DNA from: Tetrastigma voinierianum
Taxonomy: Eukaryota > Streptophyta > Magnoliopsida > Vitales > Vitaceae
Length of the DNA stretch: 64,000 nucleotides
Assembly: GCA_016808115.1 (NCBI GenBank)
Contig: JAEQBH010002189.1
Location: forward strand, 186,001-250,000
Direction: 5' to 3'
Within the stretch, counting starts at the first letter, position 1, and every line of letters begins with the position of its first letter. The notes below the pieces were generated by a model. The model was not told the origin of the DNA. It made no database searches and saw only the letters and a list, made by a program, of their open reading frames with translations. Below are positions 22,571 through 34,965 of the stretch, one piece after another. Both the position numbers and the translations under genes were made by a program.

Positions 22571-24055
22571 CTAGCCTACCATGCTACTGCTCGACATCCT
22601 CCCCATCATCTGTCGAAGAGAATGCGTCCTCATCAACACAGTCGTCAAGCTCCTCCGAATCCCCTTCCAAGTCAGGAGGGGGGACATCTCCCACTGCAGG
22701 TTCTCCTTGGTAGATATGACTCTCGAGCCTCGGAGGAGCCCAGGGTCCACAGAGCCATTTCCCAATATGTACTTAAACCAACCCTTTGATCCGATACCCA
22801 TCTTTTTGTAGGATGTGCTCATCGACCCCTGAGCTGAGGACGAAGAAGCCCCATAAATAGCCACCGGGGAATGTGAAGACTGAGGTCTCGTGATTTTTCC
22901 CGCTTCGTCTCCGCTTGTTTGTACAGGCCCTAAACTTAGGAAGAATTCTCTTTCTCTAACCACTCCCTCATCCCCAGCCTTCCACAAGATTTGTAACTGC
23001 AGCCTGAACGGGATATGCTTATTTTCAGTTGGGGATTGCAAAAAATCCCTCATAACGCACCATATAACCAAGGCATAATCAATTATCTTCCCAGTCATCA
23101 CCTCATACAAAAACTATATCTCTTCCTTGCTGGGAAATTTCTCTTTTCCCTTCGGGCCGATCATATTATGAATAATTTTGTTCATTAAAGCATATTCAGG
23201 CTTGAGCTTCCCTGGAACGAACTCCTTGCACATAAAACATCTCATGGAAACCGGATGGGTGCACATGGCATCAGTAAACAACCGGGCATCGAACTTAGTA
23301 ATGGCCCTGAGGGGGTAAGGTCGATCACGGCTATAGGCTGACATACTCGCAATGAGGAGCTTATCGAGTCGTGGTTGATCTTAACTATTTTCCCATCACG
23401 TTGGTCTCTAAAGTGTGGTATCTACACGATGATTTTCTCAAATCGTATAAAATTCCAACCAAGGCTCAGAGAGTGATACCCTTTGTACTTCAGCACAAAC
23501 AAACTGCAAATTTTTCTCCTGAATAATAGCCCTGATAGGAATAGTGAACAAGAATGTGTCCACTTTCACACCTCGCAATGAAACCCCACTTCGCAATCGA
23601 TCAGCTCCATTTTCCCGCTCGAATCGAAGACTCGCAAACATGGCTTCACCCTTCATCTTCACTCCTCCGATTCCGCTCCGTAAGATGACTCTTCGCTCCC
23701 TTTCCCTTTATGGTCCGCGAGGTGCCTGGCTCCGCTTCTTCACACCCGCCTCCATAGAAGAAGCAGGGAGCCTCGCTTCTTTCCAACATTTTTTCGATCT
23801 TGCCATAGATATGGCAAGAATAGAAAATACAACAAAGACGACCCAAGCACACAAAACAATATCCCAATAGCCCATTTCCATAAGTATCGGGCTGGCCCCG
23901 TTCAGTTCAGACAGAAACTTCCTCCCCATACCAACAAGCAGATGATGCCCTAAGCCACCAAGAACATAACACCACCAACCCAAGCCAACAAAACGAATCC
24001 ATGTGGAATAATGAAATACCACAGAAAAAGATGCTCCCAAAGAAATGAAGGGCAC
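22571..24055 (-). pseudogene. Athila env-like ORF (third ORF, plant-transposon-protein domain)
   Basis: Broken minus-strand frames run from about 24055 to 22571. The first (24055-23708) contains a hydrophobic segment, DIVLCAWVVFVVFSILAI, followed by a basic run, compatible with one membrane helix. The next blocks contain GVKVDTFLF and NKIIHNMIGPKGKEKFPSKEE, then LYEVMTGKIIDYALVIWCVM and a Ser-rich, acidic tail. The middle part resembles the putative plant transposon protein domain common in the Athila ORF between integrase and the 3' LTR. The function of that ORF is unknown; an envelope role is only a suggestion from position and membrane segments. At least three frame changes. Confidence 0.65.
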
Positions 24056-25262
24056 TTACCACAACGGGGCGACAAACTAAGGAAGATCCGGATCAGAAAA
24101 ATGGAAACACTGGTAGGAACGTGTGAACTCGGGTTTGCTCATGTGAGAGAGAAAAGTGGTTAGGATTTGTCTTATGTAGGAATGGGGGAGTAGGAATATG
24201 GAAGGGTTGCAAAAATGGGCAGAAAAAAGCCCTAATTTGGTTATGTACGCCCGACGGTACCGATACTAGTAAGTGCAGACGCAGATCGACGGTCACTCGC
24301 TACTTCAGGCAAGTGGTGTCAGCACTCCAGACTCTAGAAGAGTGGTACCGGTACCACTGTCCCATATATATATTTTAAATATTTTATATTTTGTAAATTT
24401 GGAACAATAGTGACGATATATAGATATACCCTTTTCGAATGCCCTCCATCTCGGATTCCACTGAATGCTCATTTCTTTTCCCACTCATATTCAACCCAAC
24501 CTCGATTTCAGGTTCACTTTAACTAACAATTGTACTTCACTGTTGTTGACACCTTCACCCTTACCATGGGGTCCATCAGATTTTTGTGATCATGGTTCCT
24601 AGGGTTCGAACTGAATTGGCAACTCAAGGCTCAAGATGGGTGCAAGGGGTAAGTCAAAATGATTTCACAAAATGTAACACAGAAGTAATGGCCTAAAATC
24701 ATTTTCCAGTTATGCATGGTGTTCCTCAGAGAATATGATGCAAGTAGTTAACATGGAATGCTAAAATAATGCACAGGCAGAAGCAATAGTAGGCAAAACA
24801 AGAGTTTGAAATAGAAAGTCTGTGGCTTATGTAAGGAATTAGAACAGAATTCGGGGCGATAAGGTCCACAATATGAACACAAAAAATTTGTGCATGCTTG
24901 TTATTGTGTAAATGCATTGAGAGTACGTGGAGTGCGTATAAGAAGTCATGTGGCTACAGACATCACAAGTCAAGTACTATACCCAAAAGAGCCGCAAATA
25001 AAAATTTTGCCATACAATGAACTTGTAACATGTGCATAGTTGGTTCCAACTAGTGTATGCCCACCCCCACTACATAAGTAAGCATTGTCCCCAATGCACA
25101 CAGGGTACCCCCACTACAGAAATGGAGGTTGTCGATAAATAAACTGAGGGCAGTTGGTTTGACCCCTTTTTTTTTTTTTTAATAAAAGCAGATGAAATAA
25201 AGAAAGCAAAAAGAAATGCAAGAAAGAAAACAAAAACTATATACAACAAGGTAGGATAGAAT
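24056..25262 (-). other. Athila pol to env-like ORF spacer with palindromic words
   Basis: Non-coding as far as I can see. It holds GGTACCGAT (about 24255) and the perfect 18-bp palindrome AGTGGTACCGGTACCACT at 24341-24358. The rest is AT-rich with no recognisable motif. Confidence 0.6.
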
Positions 25263-26839
25263 TTACTCTAAAGGAGCATCCTGGTAGAGCGGATCTACCA
25301 GGTCCTCACTACTCTCCTGACGGTCAAAGTGCTCGAGAAATGGCTTTAGCGTCACATCGACTTTAGCGATTTCCTCTATTTTCCGGATTTTCAATTCCAC
25401 GCACCATACGGGTAAACTACCTGACAACGAACTGGTCACCCACTCTAGAACGGTTTTCCCGAAACATGTGCAAACGAGCCGCATAACAATACCTTTAAGA
25501 GTTCAAAGGTCTTCTCGAAAGCAATGGTCTTATCATGGAACAAATTGATTCTCTCTTGTAAACCGGAGCCTCATACGATTCACGCCAGACCACCAAGCTT
25601 CGTCTGATTCCAGCTAGCCATTGCTTACGTGCTTCGCACAAATCAAAATTAAGAGTTTTAATAGCCCAATATGCCCTATGCTCCATTTCTACCGGCAGAT
25701 GACAAGCCTTGCCATAAACAAGCCTATAGGGAGACATACCAAGAATAGTTTTAAAAGCAAAGATCAGAAGCCTAAAGAGCATCGCAGGTTGAAGCGACCA
25801 ATCTGCGATTCGGGGCTACTGCTTTTTTACAAAATGTGTTTGATCTCCCTATTAGCTAATTCGTCTTGACCATTGGTTTGTGGGTGATATGTCGTTGAAA
25901 CTTTGTGGGTGACTCCATACTTTTTCAACAAATTCTCAAAAGATCGATTACAAAAATGGAGCCCACCATCACTAATGATTGCACGAGGCACTCCAAAGCG
26001 AAAATGTGTCTTTTATAAATCTCCCAAAACAACCTTGTGGTCATTAGTTCTCGTTGGGATGACCTCCACCCACTTCGACACATAGTCAAAACACAACAAA
26101 ATGTAAAGGTACCCACAAGAAGGGGGATAAGGCCCCATGAAGTCTAGACCCCAACAATCGAAGATCTCAATGATTAAAATGGGAGTAAGAGGCATCATGT
26201 TCCTTCTTGTGACCCCTCCTAATTGTTGGCACCGAGCACAAGTTTTGCAAAATTCAAAGCAATCTTTAAAAAGAGTGGGCCAGTAAAAACCAGCTTGCAA
26301 GATTTATCCACTATTTTCCTTGCAGAGAAATGCCCTCCACAAGCTTCCAAATGGCAAAAGGTGAGAATCCCAATTTGATCGTCTTGGGTACACACCTTCT
26401 CATCACTAACCTGATAGTATTTAAACGTAGATATAATAAATAAAATAATATTCTTAATGTTCACCAAAAATTTCCTTTTTTGTTTAGAAGTCCATTGGGG
26501 TGGAATTTGACTTGTCACCAGATAATTGACTACGTCTGCATACCATAGGCAGTGAACAAGAGAAAAAAGATGCTAATCAGGAAAACTGTCGTCTATGGGT
26601 AAGCCTTGAGAAATGGATTCCGGAACTAACCGAGATAAGTGGTCAGCTACCACATTCTCGACTACCTTTTTATCTTTAATAGTCGTGTTAATCTTCGCAC
26701 AAGAGATCCACCTACTAACTGCTTTAGTATCCCGCTTAGGTGAGCTGTGTACTTCCGGGGCTGCTGCGTGATCCGTGAAAATGGTTAAGACCCTGCCAAT
26801 GTATGACCCGAACTTTTCTGTGTGAGCACGCACGACCAA
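25263..26839 (-). pseudogene. Athila pol: RNase H end, integrase and C-terminus
   Basis: Reading leftwards from 26839: RNase H remnant with IFTDHAA and KKVVENVVADHLSRL; then QDDQIGILTFCHLEACGGHF and CKTCARCQQLG, the integrase zinc-binding HHCC region; then the catalytic core with GLDFMGPYPPSCG and DYVSKWVEVIP (26300-26013). The distal core has GMSPYRLVYGKACHLPVEMEHRAYW (25735-25650), and a short C-terminal tail ends at 25263. The wording is diagnostic of Athila. Frames shift repeatedly. Confidence 0.9.
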
Positions 26840-28097
26840 AACTATTTCGTAGTCAGAAGCCTGGCTTGAAAGGAATCTAGAGTCTTGATGGCATAGTGAT
26901 CACAGAAGCCTTTTGATCTTCCCTTTGTCCTAAAAATGTACCTCTATAGCATAATCACTAGCGGTCACACATGATCTCAAACAAGGTTCGAATTAGAGAT
27001 CGCATGATAGGAGGAAACACTCAACAGATAGTTTTCAGTTTAGCGCGCGCCGCAAGGCCGTGGACCATGCGAAAGGGACGTCCCAGCGCAAAATGCATAA
27101 GGGACGCAATCGAAATCTTTATGAATCTCCTATAGAATCCAATCCCAAGAATGACCTTATATCTCTAACACACTTGTGAGTGTGTTCTGAGATCAACCTG
27201 ACTTAAATTTTATCCACTTCGATTCTCTTTTGATACTATGTGGACCTAAGGATTAATCCCTTTGTGTCACCATGAAGTGACACTTTTCCCAATTTAACAC
27301 GAGGTTCTTCTCTTGACATCTCTCCAAAATTTTAAGTAGATTCTCCAAAAATCCCTCATATGAGTCTCCAAAAACTTAGAAATCATCCATGAAAATTTCC
27401 AAAATGATTTCTATCATATCACTAAAAAACCCCCATCATGCAATCTAGTGTCTAAAATACATAATCCAAAGGGCATTTTCCTAAAGGCAAAGCAAAGTGG
27501 ACAGAATGTATTTTTCTCGATTCTAGGTTATCTCAATTTTGATCAGACTGAGTACCCATCAAGAAACAATAAAATTCATGCCCTCGCGACCCTAACATTT
27601 GATCGACAGGTAAAGGAAGTAATCTTTCGTAGTAGCTCGTGACAGCTTCCTATAATCTATGCACACCCTCCAACCCGACAAATGCGGACAGAAAGTGGGA
27701 ATTAGCCTATTATTTTCATTTTCTACCATGCGACCTAAGATTTTTAGGAACTACCTGAAGTCGGCTGGACCCACTTGCTATTATCTCGCAATGGGGTAAA
27801 TAACACCTACGTCCAAGAGTTTTAGAACCTATTTCGACCAATTTCTTTCATTATTGGGTTTAGTCGCTCAAGGGTTGTCTGTAGGGTTTAACATCCTCTT
27901 CCAAGTGAATCCTGTGGGTGTAGATCAAGGGGCTAATTCCCTTAATATCTGCAATTGTCCATCCTAGGGCAATTTTGTGGGTTCTCAATATCTCCAAAAG
28001 CTTATTTTCTTGGTCTAACTCTAAGGAGGAAGATATGATTACCGGAAAAGTTTCTTCTACCCTAAGAATGCATATTTGAGGTGTGATGGTAAAGGTT
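26840..28097 (-). pseudogene. Athila pol: reverse transcriptase
   Basis: Heavily broken. Recognisable on the minus strand are IYPIARDNSKWV (about 27790), GRVHRL-type remnants of the WRxCIDYR block (about 27650), the catalytic IFMDDF (MDD at 27382-27390) and LERCQEKNLVLNWEKCHFMV (about 27330-27260). Order and wording match Athila RT. No frame stays open for long, so it lacks any long open reading frame. Confidence 0.78.
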
Positions 28098-28750
28098 TCA
28101 ACTCAAGTTTAAGTGGTCTCTCTTCCGAAGGTAATGCCTGGTCTCGACAGGCAATGGTTCAAATTTAGGTGCCCACCCATTCACTTCAAATACCTCATTG
28201 TGTTCAATTATGGAGTGTAGGAACTCCGACTCAGATGTGGTCACCTCCTCAACCCAACTTGGGCTTACTAGATAAGACATGAGAGGATCATCGTATGAGA
28301 CATTATCTAAGTATTTCTGCACCACAGAGTCAACCATGTTGACCTCACAAACGTCCTCCTCATCTCCCATTCCCTTGATAACATTAAAGATATTCAAATT
28401 AACAAATATGTTACCGAGTGTCATTAGTCCTCCCCTCACAAGGTATGATTTGGCATTAGCAAGAGCCAAGAATGGCTCACCAAGAATCACTGAACCGAAG
28501 TTCCTCGTTCACTACAGTCGAGGTCAAGCACAACAAAATCCACCGGAAAATAGAACTTATCCACTTGCACCAATACATCCTTCACTATCCCTTTAGGAAT
28601 CTTCACACTATGGTAAGCTAATTGGAGGGTGATATTGGTTGGCTCTAATTCTCCTAACCCTAGATCGACATATACTGAGTAAGGCAACAAGTTAACACTC
28701 TGGGTCCCTAAATCCACTGTAGCATGTCCTAACTTTGAGTTTCCTACCAC
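28098..28750 (-). pseudogene. Athila aspartic protease
   Basis: The frame from 28750 contains ATVDLGTQSVNLLPYSVY, where the retropepsin catalytic D-[ST]-G appears as DLG; then LGLGELEPTNITLQLA, VKDVLVQVDKFYFPVDFVVLD and, after a frameshift near 28490, ILGEPFLALANA. This is the typical Athila protease. It is followed by a linker towards RT containing FEPLP. It would cleave the polyprotein if intact; a frameshift separates the two halves. Confidence 0.87.
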
Positions 28751-29847
28751 TATGGAAATAGTAGGGCTTCCCGGGTCTTTGTATTTTGGGCAAATTGTTT
28801 CGAATCAATGAGGTAGATCGTCAATATAATGCCTCCCTTGTCGATTAAATTAGTTTTCTTTTGCATACAGCACAAATCTTTTTAGAAACTCGCATATGAC
28901 GGAATTTGCTTAATGGCATCTTGTAAAGGAATGTTAAACTTCACCCAAGGCTTAAATAACTCATAACTCTTAATGATTGTTCACTTTCTTTCGGGCTCTC
29001 AACCTTATGAGGGTATGGAGCAGGAGGGATATGGGAGGCCTTGTCTTACTCTGGCTCACCATTAATAACATATGTCCTAGGAACATGAGGTCGGTCTCGA
29101 CACCTCTATCCCCGACCGTTCGCTTGAGAATTCAGACGCCTCCTTTAGGTCAATGGTTTTATTAATTACCTTACCACTTCGAAGAGTGGTGACACTTTTG
29201 CACGTTCGAAGATGCCTCAATCGACTCGAAACTCGATACTATTCCGACCTGGGTTTTGGATGGTTTGATAAGGGAGTTTCCCCTTTTTTCTTATTGAAAA
29301 ATTTCCCATAAAGAGGCGAGCTTAGGTGATTTGGGATCTCACATCATTCAAGGCAAGCTCAAATTTAAAGGTTGGTGGATTGTCAGTTTGTACTGAACTG
29401 CGGTCACAATATCCCAAACTTCTCTTTATGTGGAGGTTGAAAAGGCTATGGATTTGGATTCCTTGATTCACTGGATGAACCCTTTGATCGTTCACGTGAA
29501 ATCCGAGAGGACCTTGATCTCTCGAAAATGGAGGAGCCGGATTTGAAAAAACCTTGGTTTCGTAATCGGGGCCTCAAGGTTACTTCAGCAAGTCGTGGTG
29601 GGCTCTCATTTCTCCAACTAAAATTCGTGTGCTTACCCCACCCCGGATTATAATGCTTCGAGTATGGAGAATTGAAAGGTTTTCGTAGTTAAGAGCATTA
29701 GCTTCTCGTCTTCTTCTATTCGATTGCTCCTTTAACTTCTTAAGGAAGGCTCAAGTGCTAATAGTCGAGCGCAGTAGGTCATCGAGAATGATGCAATGCT
29801 CTCCACTCTAGGTCCCATAGGTACAGAGGGTACTTGAGGCACACTAG
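28751..29847 (-). pseudogene. Athila gag, C-terminal part
   Basis: Minus-strand frames contain NSPYSKHYNPGWGKHTNFSW (about 29690-29620), typical of the Gly/Asn/Trp-rich region near the Athila Gag C-terminus, followed by Ser/Arg-rich sequence. It ends at the solo LTR insertion (TSD 29843-29847). No intact zinc knuckle was seen. Confidence 0.65.
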
Positions 29848-31396
29848 TGATAGGTCGAAAGTGTGATGTGTAAAATGTGTACGCCTATGTGCGCAAGTGC
29901 ACGTTGCCGCCTCAAGCAATATAGTGCCTGGCATGATATCAATCCACTCTGGGAGAAGTGTGTCGAGTAATCGACTTTTACGCTTTAAATATTATTCGAC
30001 CTAAAATCGTAATGAATTCGATTAATAAAAAGAAAAAAAAAATAATCCTATATTATTTGCTAAATCAATTAATTATGAAAACTAGTGGTTTTGGCTTCAC
30101 CGCCACACTGATGAATTTTAACCTAAATATATTATTCATTCGTGATATTAATTGGATTTTACGCCGACAGTTGATCGTGTTTCATAAAGATATTCTCTCT
30201 CGAGATATATTTGCCTATCCCGCGAGTAGGGTGTATTGCATCTCGCTCAACCCCGACTCGCAAATGCCAAACGTTAAACTTTAATGCACTGAACCGATAT
30301 TCCATCGCCATCACCGCTGTCGTTTATTTCATATCCCCCCAACATCTCTATCCACCCAAGAAAAACACGCTAATGTCACAAACACTACCATGTAAATAAA
30401 ATACGTAGATAGGCAAGTCGAGATAAAATCAATCCATATAATGAATGAAAACGTAATTAACCATTAATTCATTCGAAAGTAGCAAGGCTACAACAAAAAC
30501 CTAGAAATAAATCTAGAACATCTCTAAGTCAAAGAAAAACATCAAAAAAGAGAGAAACAAAGAAAGAGGATGAGAATAAACGATTTTGAGTGAAAGCGTC
30601 ATCTCCTTTTCTTCAATCTCCTTCTTCAAGCTTTTCCCCTTCAAGATGTGTGCCCTAGGGTGTTTCAGACTTAAGAGAGGGCTTCCTCTTCAAAAAGCTC
30701 TAAATCACTACAAATCCTCCTTCTGATCCCTATGGCCTGCTTTAAACCCTCCATTACGGGCTCAAAATGGGCTAACAACCACCTAAAACCAACCTCGAAC
30801 GTCGACGCGTCGCGGCAAAGAACGTCGCGACGCCGATGTTTCTCGCTTCGCAACGCCGCTGACGCTGGTTCTCAACGCCGCGACGCTGTCAGCCCTCGTT
30901 GCCTCCAACTTTGTAAGGCCAGAACTTGTCATACTGTAACTCCGATTTTGGTGTTCTTGGTACCAAGTGGAAAGATCTTAAAAGTTCAATCATCAACAGC
31001 GACTTGATGAAACATGAGCTCATATGATTTCTGAAATGTCAAAATACAGAGCTCCCTGCTGAAGCGTGCTGCAATGTTTTGTTGATTTTCTTCAAGTTTT
31101 GGAACTTGCATAACTTCTTTGTCTAACCCAATTTTAAGGTCTTTGGTATCCATAAGATCTTGAAGTGTGAATCCATCCATATGACTGATGCAATAGGAGC
31201 TCATATGATATCTGGAAAAACGTCAAAATTCAGTAGCCTCTCCTGTTGCTTCAGAGTGCTTTTTCCACCACTTTGCACAATTCAACTAAATGGATGACCT
31301 GATCATGTGAACTTAGAGCATTAGGCACTCATTTAACATAAAAACATTAGAAAACAACTAAAGCATAGGATGTTCGAGTATTTAAGATACCTATCA
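29848..31396 (-). mobile_element. Solo LTR (LTR-F), 1.55 kb, inserted in Athila gag
   Basis: The ends are TGATAG and CTATCA, flanked by perfect duplications ACTAG (29843-29847 and 31397-31401). The minus-strand start TGATAGGTATCTTAAATAC suggests that orientation. It contains an approximately 180-bp tandem duplication (GCTCATATGA at 31018 and 31198) and CpG palindromes (GACGCGTC 30804-30811; CGTCGCGACG 30823-30832). No coding sequence belongs to it. Open frames of 60-108 codons inside are not taken as genes. Confidence 0.9.
30955..31290. repeat. About 180-bp tandem duplication inside LTR-F
   Basis: Two related units share GAGCTCATATGAT, followed by TCTGrAA and GTCAAAAT, at 180-bp spacing; each is preceded by an AAGATCTTrAA stretch. 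Confidence 0.75.
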
Positions 31397-31401
31397 ACTA
31401 G

Positions 31402-32575
31402 TTACCTCATTTAATTTTTCAACTCTATAGCTTCCAAACTCTCGGTTAAATTAGCTATTTTTGGTTGCAGATCATCATTTTCTTAAATGATGGATTCCTC
31501 CCCTATAGGTACTATGCACTTTAGCAATATTTAAGGAGGTATTAGTCTCCCATGTTCGAGCATTTTCTGCTATGGTATCAAAGAATTGAATTGCCTCCCT
31601 CGCACTTTTCTCATAAAACTCTCCCGCACACATCATTTGGATGTATTGTTTATTATTCAAGGATAGCCCTTGATGAAAATATGCATGGAGGAGGTCCTTG
31701 TATCTTAACCATACTACAGCAAAAGGTTCACCTGGTTTTTCAGAAAAATTTTGATCGTCGTGACAGAGAACATTGGCAATGGCATGAGGGAAGAACTCAT
31801 GAAGACAATTCTACTCAGATGTCCTCCTGTAAAGATTGAATTCTGGGCGCAAGGGAATGAAACCAGATTTTTGGCCTTTTCCCTTAGAGAGAAGGGAACA
31901 GCACCATACCATTGCAGGGAGAGGTGATCCAATAGAGAGGAATGCACTGCAAACATCCTCAAAGTCTCTCATGAACGAGTAGTGGCCCTGAATCCAACCC
32001 TTTGATATGGCAGAAGGCGGATCATCTCCAACTTCACGAGGAATTGATTAGCTTCTTCTGTGTAGGTGGAATACATGAGTTTGTGTTTGTGGTTCTCTTT
32101 CGAGAGGTTGCAAAATCTCCTCGTGAGAGTCTCTTCCGCACATTAGGTAAAGGGAGCCCGATATTGATTTCGCTGAAAGTTAACATTTCCCCCTCCTATT
32201 GCTGGTGTTGCTGGGAGTGCAACACCATCTCCATGTTGTGGAGGTTCATGGAGTCCTTGCGGGGTTAAATGTGCATCCTTGAGCATTTGATTAAAAAGAG
32301 GTTTCGACTCTGTGATGGTCCATTTGAGGTGTAGGGTTCTCTTGAAACAATTGACTTACTATGGATTCTTCAGAATTTCTTAGAGGTATAATTCTTACAA
32401 GTCGGCGTTGCTCGTTGCGAGCCCAAACTGATATGCACCAATCCTACTCCTTCCAAGCAGATACCCACTTTGTGATTCTTTCCTACAAAACAAATTTGAA
32501 GAAAAGGTAGAGAACGCATCGATTTGTAAATGCAATCACAAATTACCTCTAGCTCTCATGATCAACTAGGATTAC
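31402..32575 (-). pseudogene. Athila gag, N-terminal and central part
   Basis: Reading leftwards: DPPSAI, then a region around 31960-31715 corresponding to the capsid-like block, then EPFAVVWLRYKDLLHAYFHQG and MCAGEFYEKSAREAIQFFD with ENARTWET (31660-31475). These are the usual Athila Gag blocks (EAWERFKDLL-type and the AAGG-type segment). Frames break several times. The start near the PBS is not identifiable. Confidence 0.75.
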
Positions 32576-32581
32576 TCGCTA

Positions 32582-32600
32582 CTCCCGGCACCCAGCGCCA
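32582..32600 (-). other. Primer-binding site of the Athila element
   Basis: The minus strand reads TGGCGCTGGGTGCCGGGAG three bases after the 5' LTR. It resembles TGGCGCCGTTGCCGGGGA, the tRNA-Asp-type PBS usual in Athila. Confidence 0.78.
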
Positions 32601-32603
32601 AAA

Positions 32604-33993
32604 AGCTTCGTCGACTTCAGATAGTCAAATTATTCCCAAACGAGAACTAATGTGTCGCCAAGATTATACTACCGCTTAAGTCCACAGTCATCTCCACAGC
32701 AAAGTGGTATTCTGTGTACCCTTAAGAGTTGTTCTCCAAGAATGTATGTTTAAAAGTAAATTATGGGGTTGTGGTTGGTTGGTTGAGTAACTGATTAAAT
32801 TGACTATTTTAAAACAGAAAGATGATTGATGGGGTTCTTAGGTTTCCACTCACTACCGATCAGGTAATTCCCACCTCTTATTCACAATCTCGTCTAGGAG
32901 CCATTGATGAATGGTCTTCGACGAAAGATTTTACACTAAAAGCTCTTTTATAACGAAAAACGATCGAGTAATGATAAACACTTGTTCAAACAATTTACTC
33001 AGACTCTTAGGCTTACTTCATAATAAGGCCAACGCAAATGAGGATCTCTCATTCACACGTTGTCAAGAAGATGCCAAACTAAGGTTTTATAAGATTTTTC
33101 TACGAGTGCTTAGCATCATACAATCCCGTTGAGGTACAAAAGAGGAATTTAGGGTTATTACCTTGATCGAGGTGAGTTTCCACCATTAAAACCCCATCAT
33201 GGGAGTTTAGAACTTCATTGAAACTAGAAAGCGATTCAGATTTGATAAGAAATCACCATGTTAATCCTGAGAATATCCACTTTAATTGCAATAATTGAGA
33301 ACTCAAAAAGAACAAAATACTATAAGAGAAAACCAGTTGTATGAAATAACCAAATATCATACTTAAATTGAAACTAATCTAAAATGGAAGTTAAGTATTT
33401 AACTCTACTCTATGAACCCTAGCAAAACAATGAGAAAAACACTCTCTCTCTATGAAACCAAAACCCTAGGATCAAAAGCTGCTCCTCTCCACCCTTTCTT
33501 TGGCTTTTATACCCTTTTCCATTGTAATCGTTAATTGAACTGGGGATGAGCGTTCCTTGCTGGGATTGGAGTCTGCTCAAATCCCATAAAATATTACATG
33601 TTGAAATCTGAATTCACTTTGCTACTAGTGAATTTACGCCCAGGAATGCAAGTCTTAGGTTTGCACAGTCACCAGGTACCACTTAACCACTATTCGATTC
33701 GTGCTTTAGGGTACCGATGCCAGGTTTGCATGGTCTGGTGCAGCTGCCTCTTCCGATCTTCCTTCTCATCGTATCTTGCCAAAGCTTCACGATATGTTGT
33801 CATCATGTGACCAAGCTTATATATGTTCTCCCGAGACACGAACCCTATGTAATTATGTGGAACCAAAAAACACTGCACACGTCCAAAAACATGAGAACGA
33901 TCAAAGGTACCTATTCTTATACAAAATGTGAGCAAAATATGAGCTGAAGGTACTAAAATCCGATATAAATGTTGCTCTTTTGTGTATTCAACA
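32604..33993 (-). mobile_element. Athila 5' LTR (1.39 kb)
   Basis: Direct-repeat partner of 20677-22070; long stretches (for example 32740-32940 against 20816-21010) are nearly identical. The plus-strand start has decayed from TG to AG. It ends TTCAACA before target duplication GTTTC. Confidence 0.88.
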
Positions 33994-34950
33994 GTTTCCT
34001 CGGGATTACTTCTATAGGTTGGTCGATTTGGGATAACAGCCCTAAGTATGAAATCAATTTGATGTTCAATACTTCTAATGGGTGGCAGCCCGCTAGGAAC
34101 TTCCTCTGGGAATACATTCTCAAACTACTGCAACAAAGAAACAACCAAACTAGGAAGAGATTGGTTAGTTTCATCATTAGTAGGGTAGGATTCCTTGTAT
34201 ACCATAAAAATCATTAGTTGATCTGCCATAAAAGCCTTCCTAACCTCACTTTCTTTTGCATAGAAACTCATTTTTGTTTTTCCCTCTCTCTCAATTGATT
34301 CTTTTCACTCTCATTTTTTCTTGAAGTTTCATCCTCACTCTTTCTTTTTTTCTCAACCTCACTCAGAAATTTCATTTGATCCTCATAAACTTGCTTGGGA
34401 GATAAATGAACAAGTGTAATTGATTTACCATCTTTTACAAAGTTGTACCTATTTCTAAACCCATCATGCATCACCTTTCTGTCATATTGCCACGGTCTCC
34501 CCAACAAGATATGGCTAGCATGCATAGGAACCACATCATGAAGCACTTTGTCCTTGTACCTCAATGCGAAATACCCAAGACTTGCTTATTCGCCCGAGCC
34601 TCATGACCATTCAACCATTGCAGCTTGTAAGGCCTCGGATGTTTCAACAAAGGCAAATCCAACTTCTCAACAAGGGTACTACTAACAACATTGGTACAAT
34701 TTCCCCCATCAATGATCATACTATATACCTTGTTGTTAACACTACATCTAGTATGAAATATGTTCTCCCTTTTTCGGTCTATTTCGTCCACCTTGATTTG
34801 TGTATTAAGAGCATGCCTAGTAACAAGAAGTTCACCTTCCTCAGCATATGCTTTCCCATCATCACCACTAACATCTTCCAAATGTGGCATATCATCACTA
34901 TCATTCTCATTTGCGGTCTCCACTTCCCCATTGTCTTTCATAATCATCAC
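33994..34950 (-). pseudogene. Reina protease and protease-RT linker
   Basis: Continues the Reina element right of the Athila insertion. Reading leftwards from 34950: a Zn-knuckle-to-protease linker, then the protease with IFHTRCSVNNKVYSMIIDGG and CTNVVSSTLVEKLDLP, where D of IDGG is the catalytic residue; then LLKHPRPYKLQWLNG. A frame change near 34564 leads to DKVLHDVVPMHASHILLGRPW, QYDRKVMHDGF and a Lys/Glu-rich linker. The stretch to 33994 reads GIEHQIDF, IPNRPTYRSNPEET in a different frame and joins RT. Confidence 0.9.
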
Positions 34951-34965
34951 CCTTTTGTTTGGACA

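Larger units (their letters stand above)
20677..33993 (-). mobile_element. Complete Athila-lineage LTR retrotransposon, 13.3 kb including a nested solo LTR
   Basis: Two direct LTRs (20677-22070 and 32604-33993), a PBS next to the right LTR, a G-run polypurine tract next to the left LTR and perfect 5-bp target duplications GTTTC (20672-20676 and 33994-33998) define a whole minus-strand insertion. Gag, protease, RT, RNase H, integrase and an env-like ORF lie in the Athila order. Excising it rejoins the Reina RT frame exactly at YRSNPEET-KELQRQ. A 1.55-kb solo LTR (29848-31396) is nested in gag. All genes are broken. Confidence 0.93.

Noticed and set aside
29958..31007. Open frames of about 60-108 codons, including an Arg/Ala-rich one
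   Set aside because: They lie inside the solo LTR-F and cross CpG palindromes; no domain.
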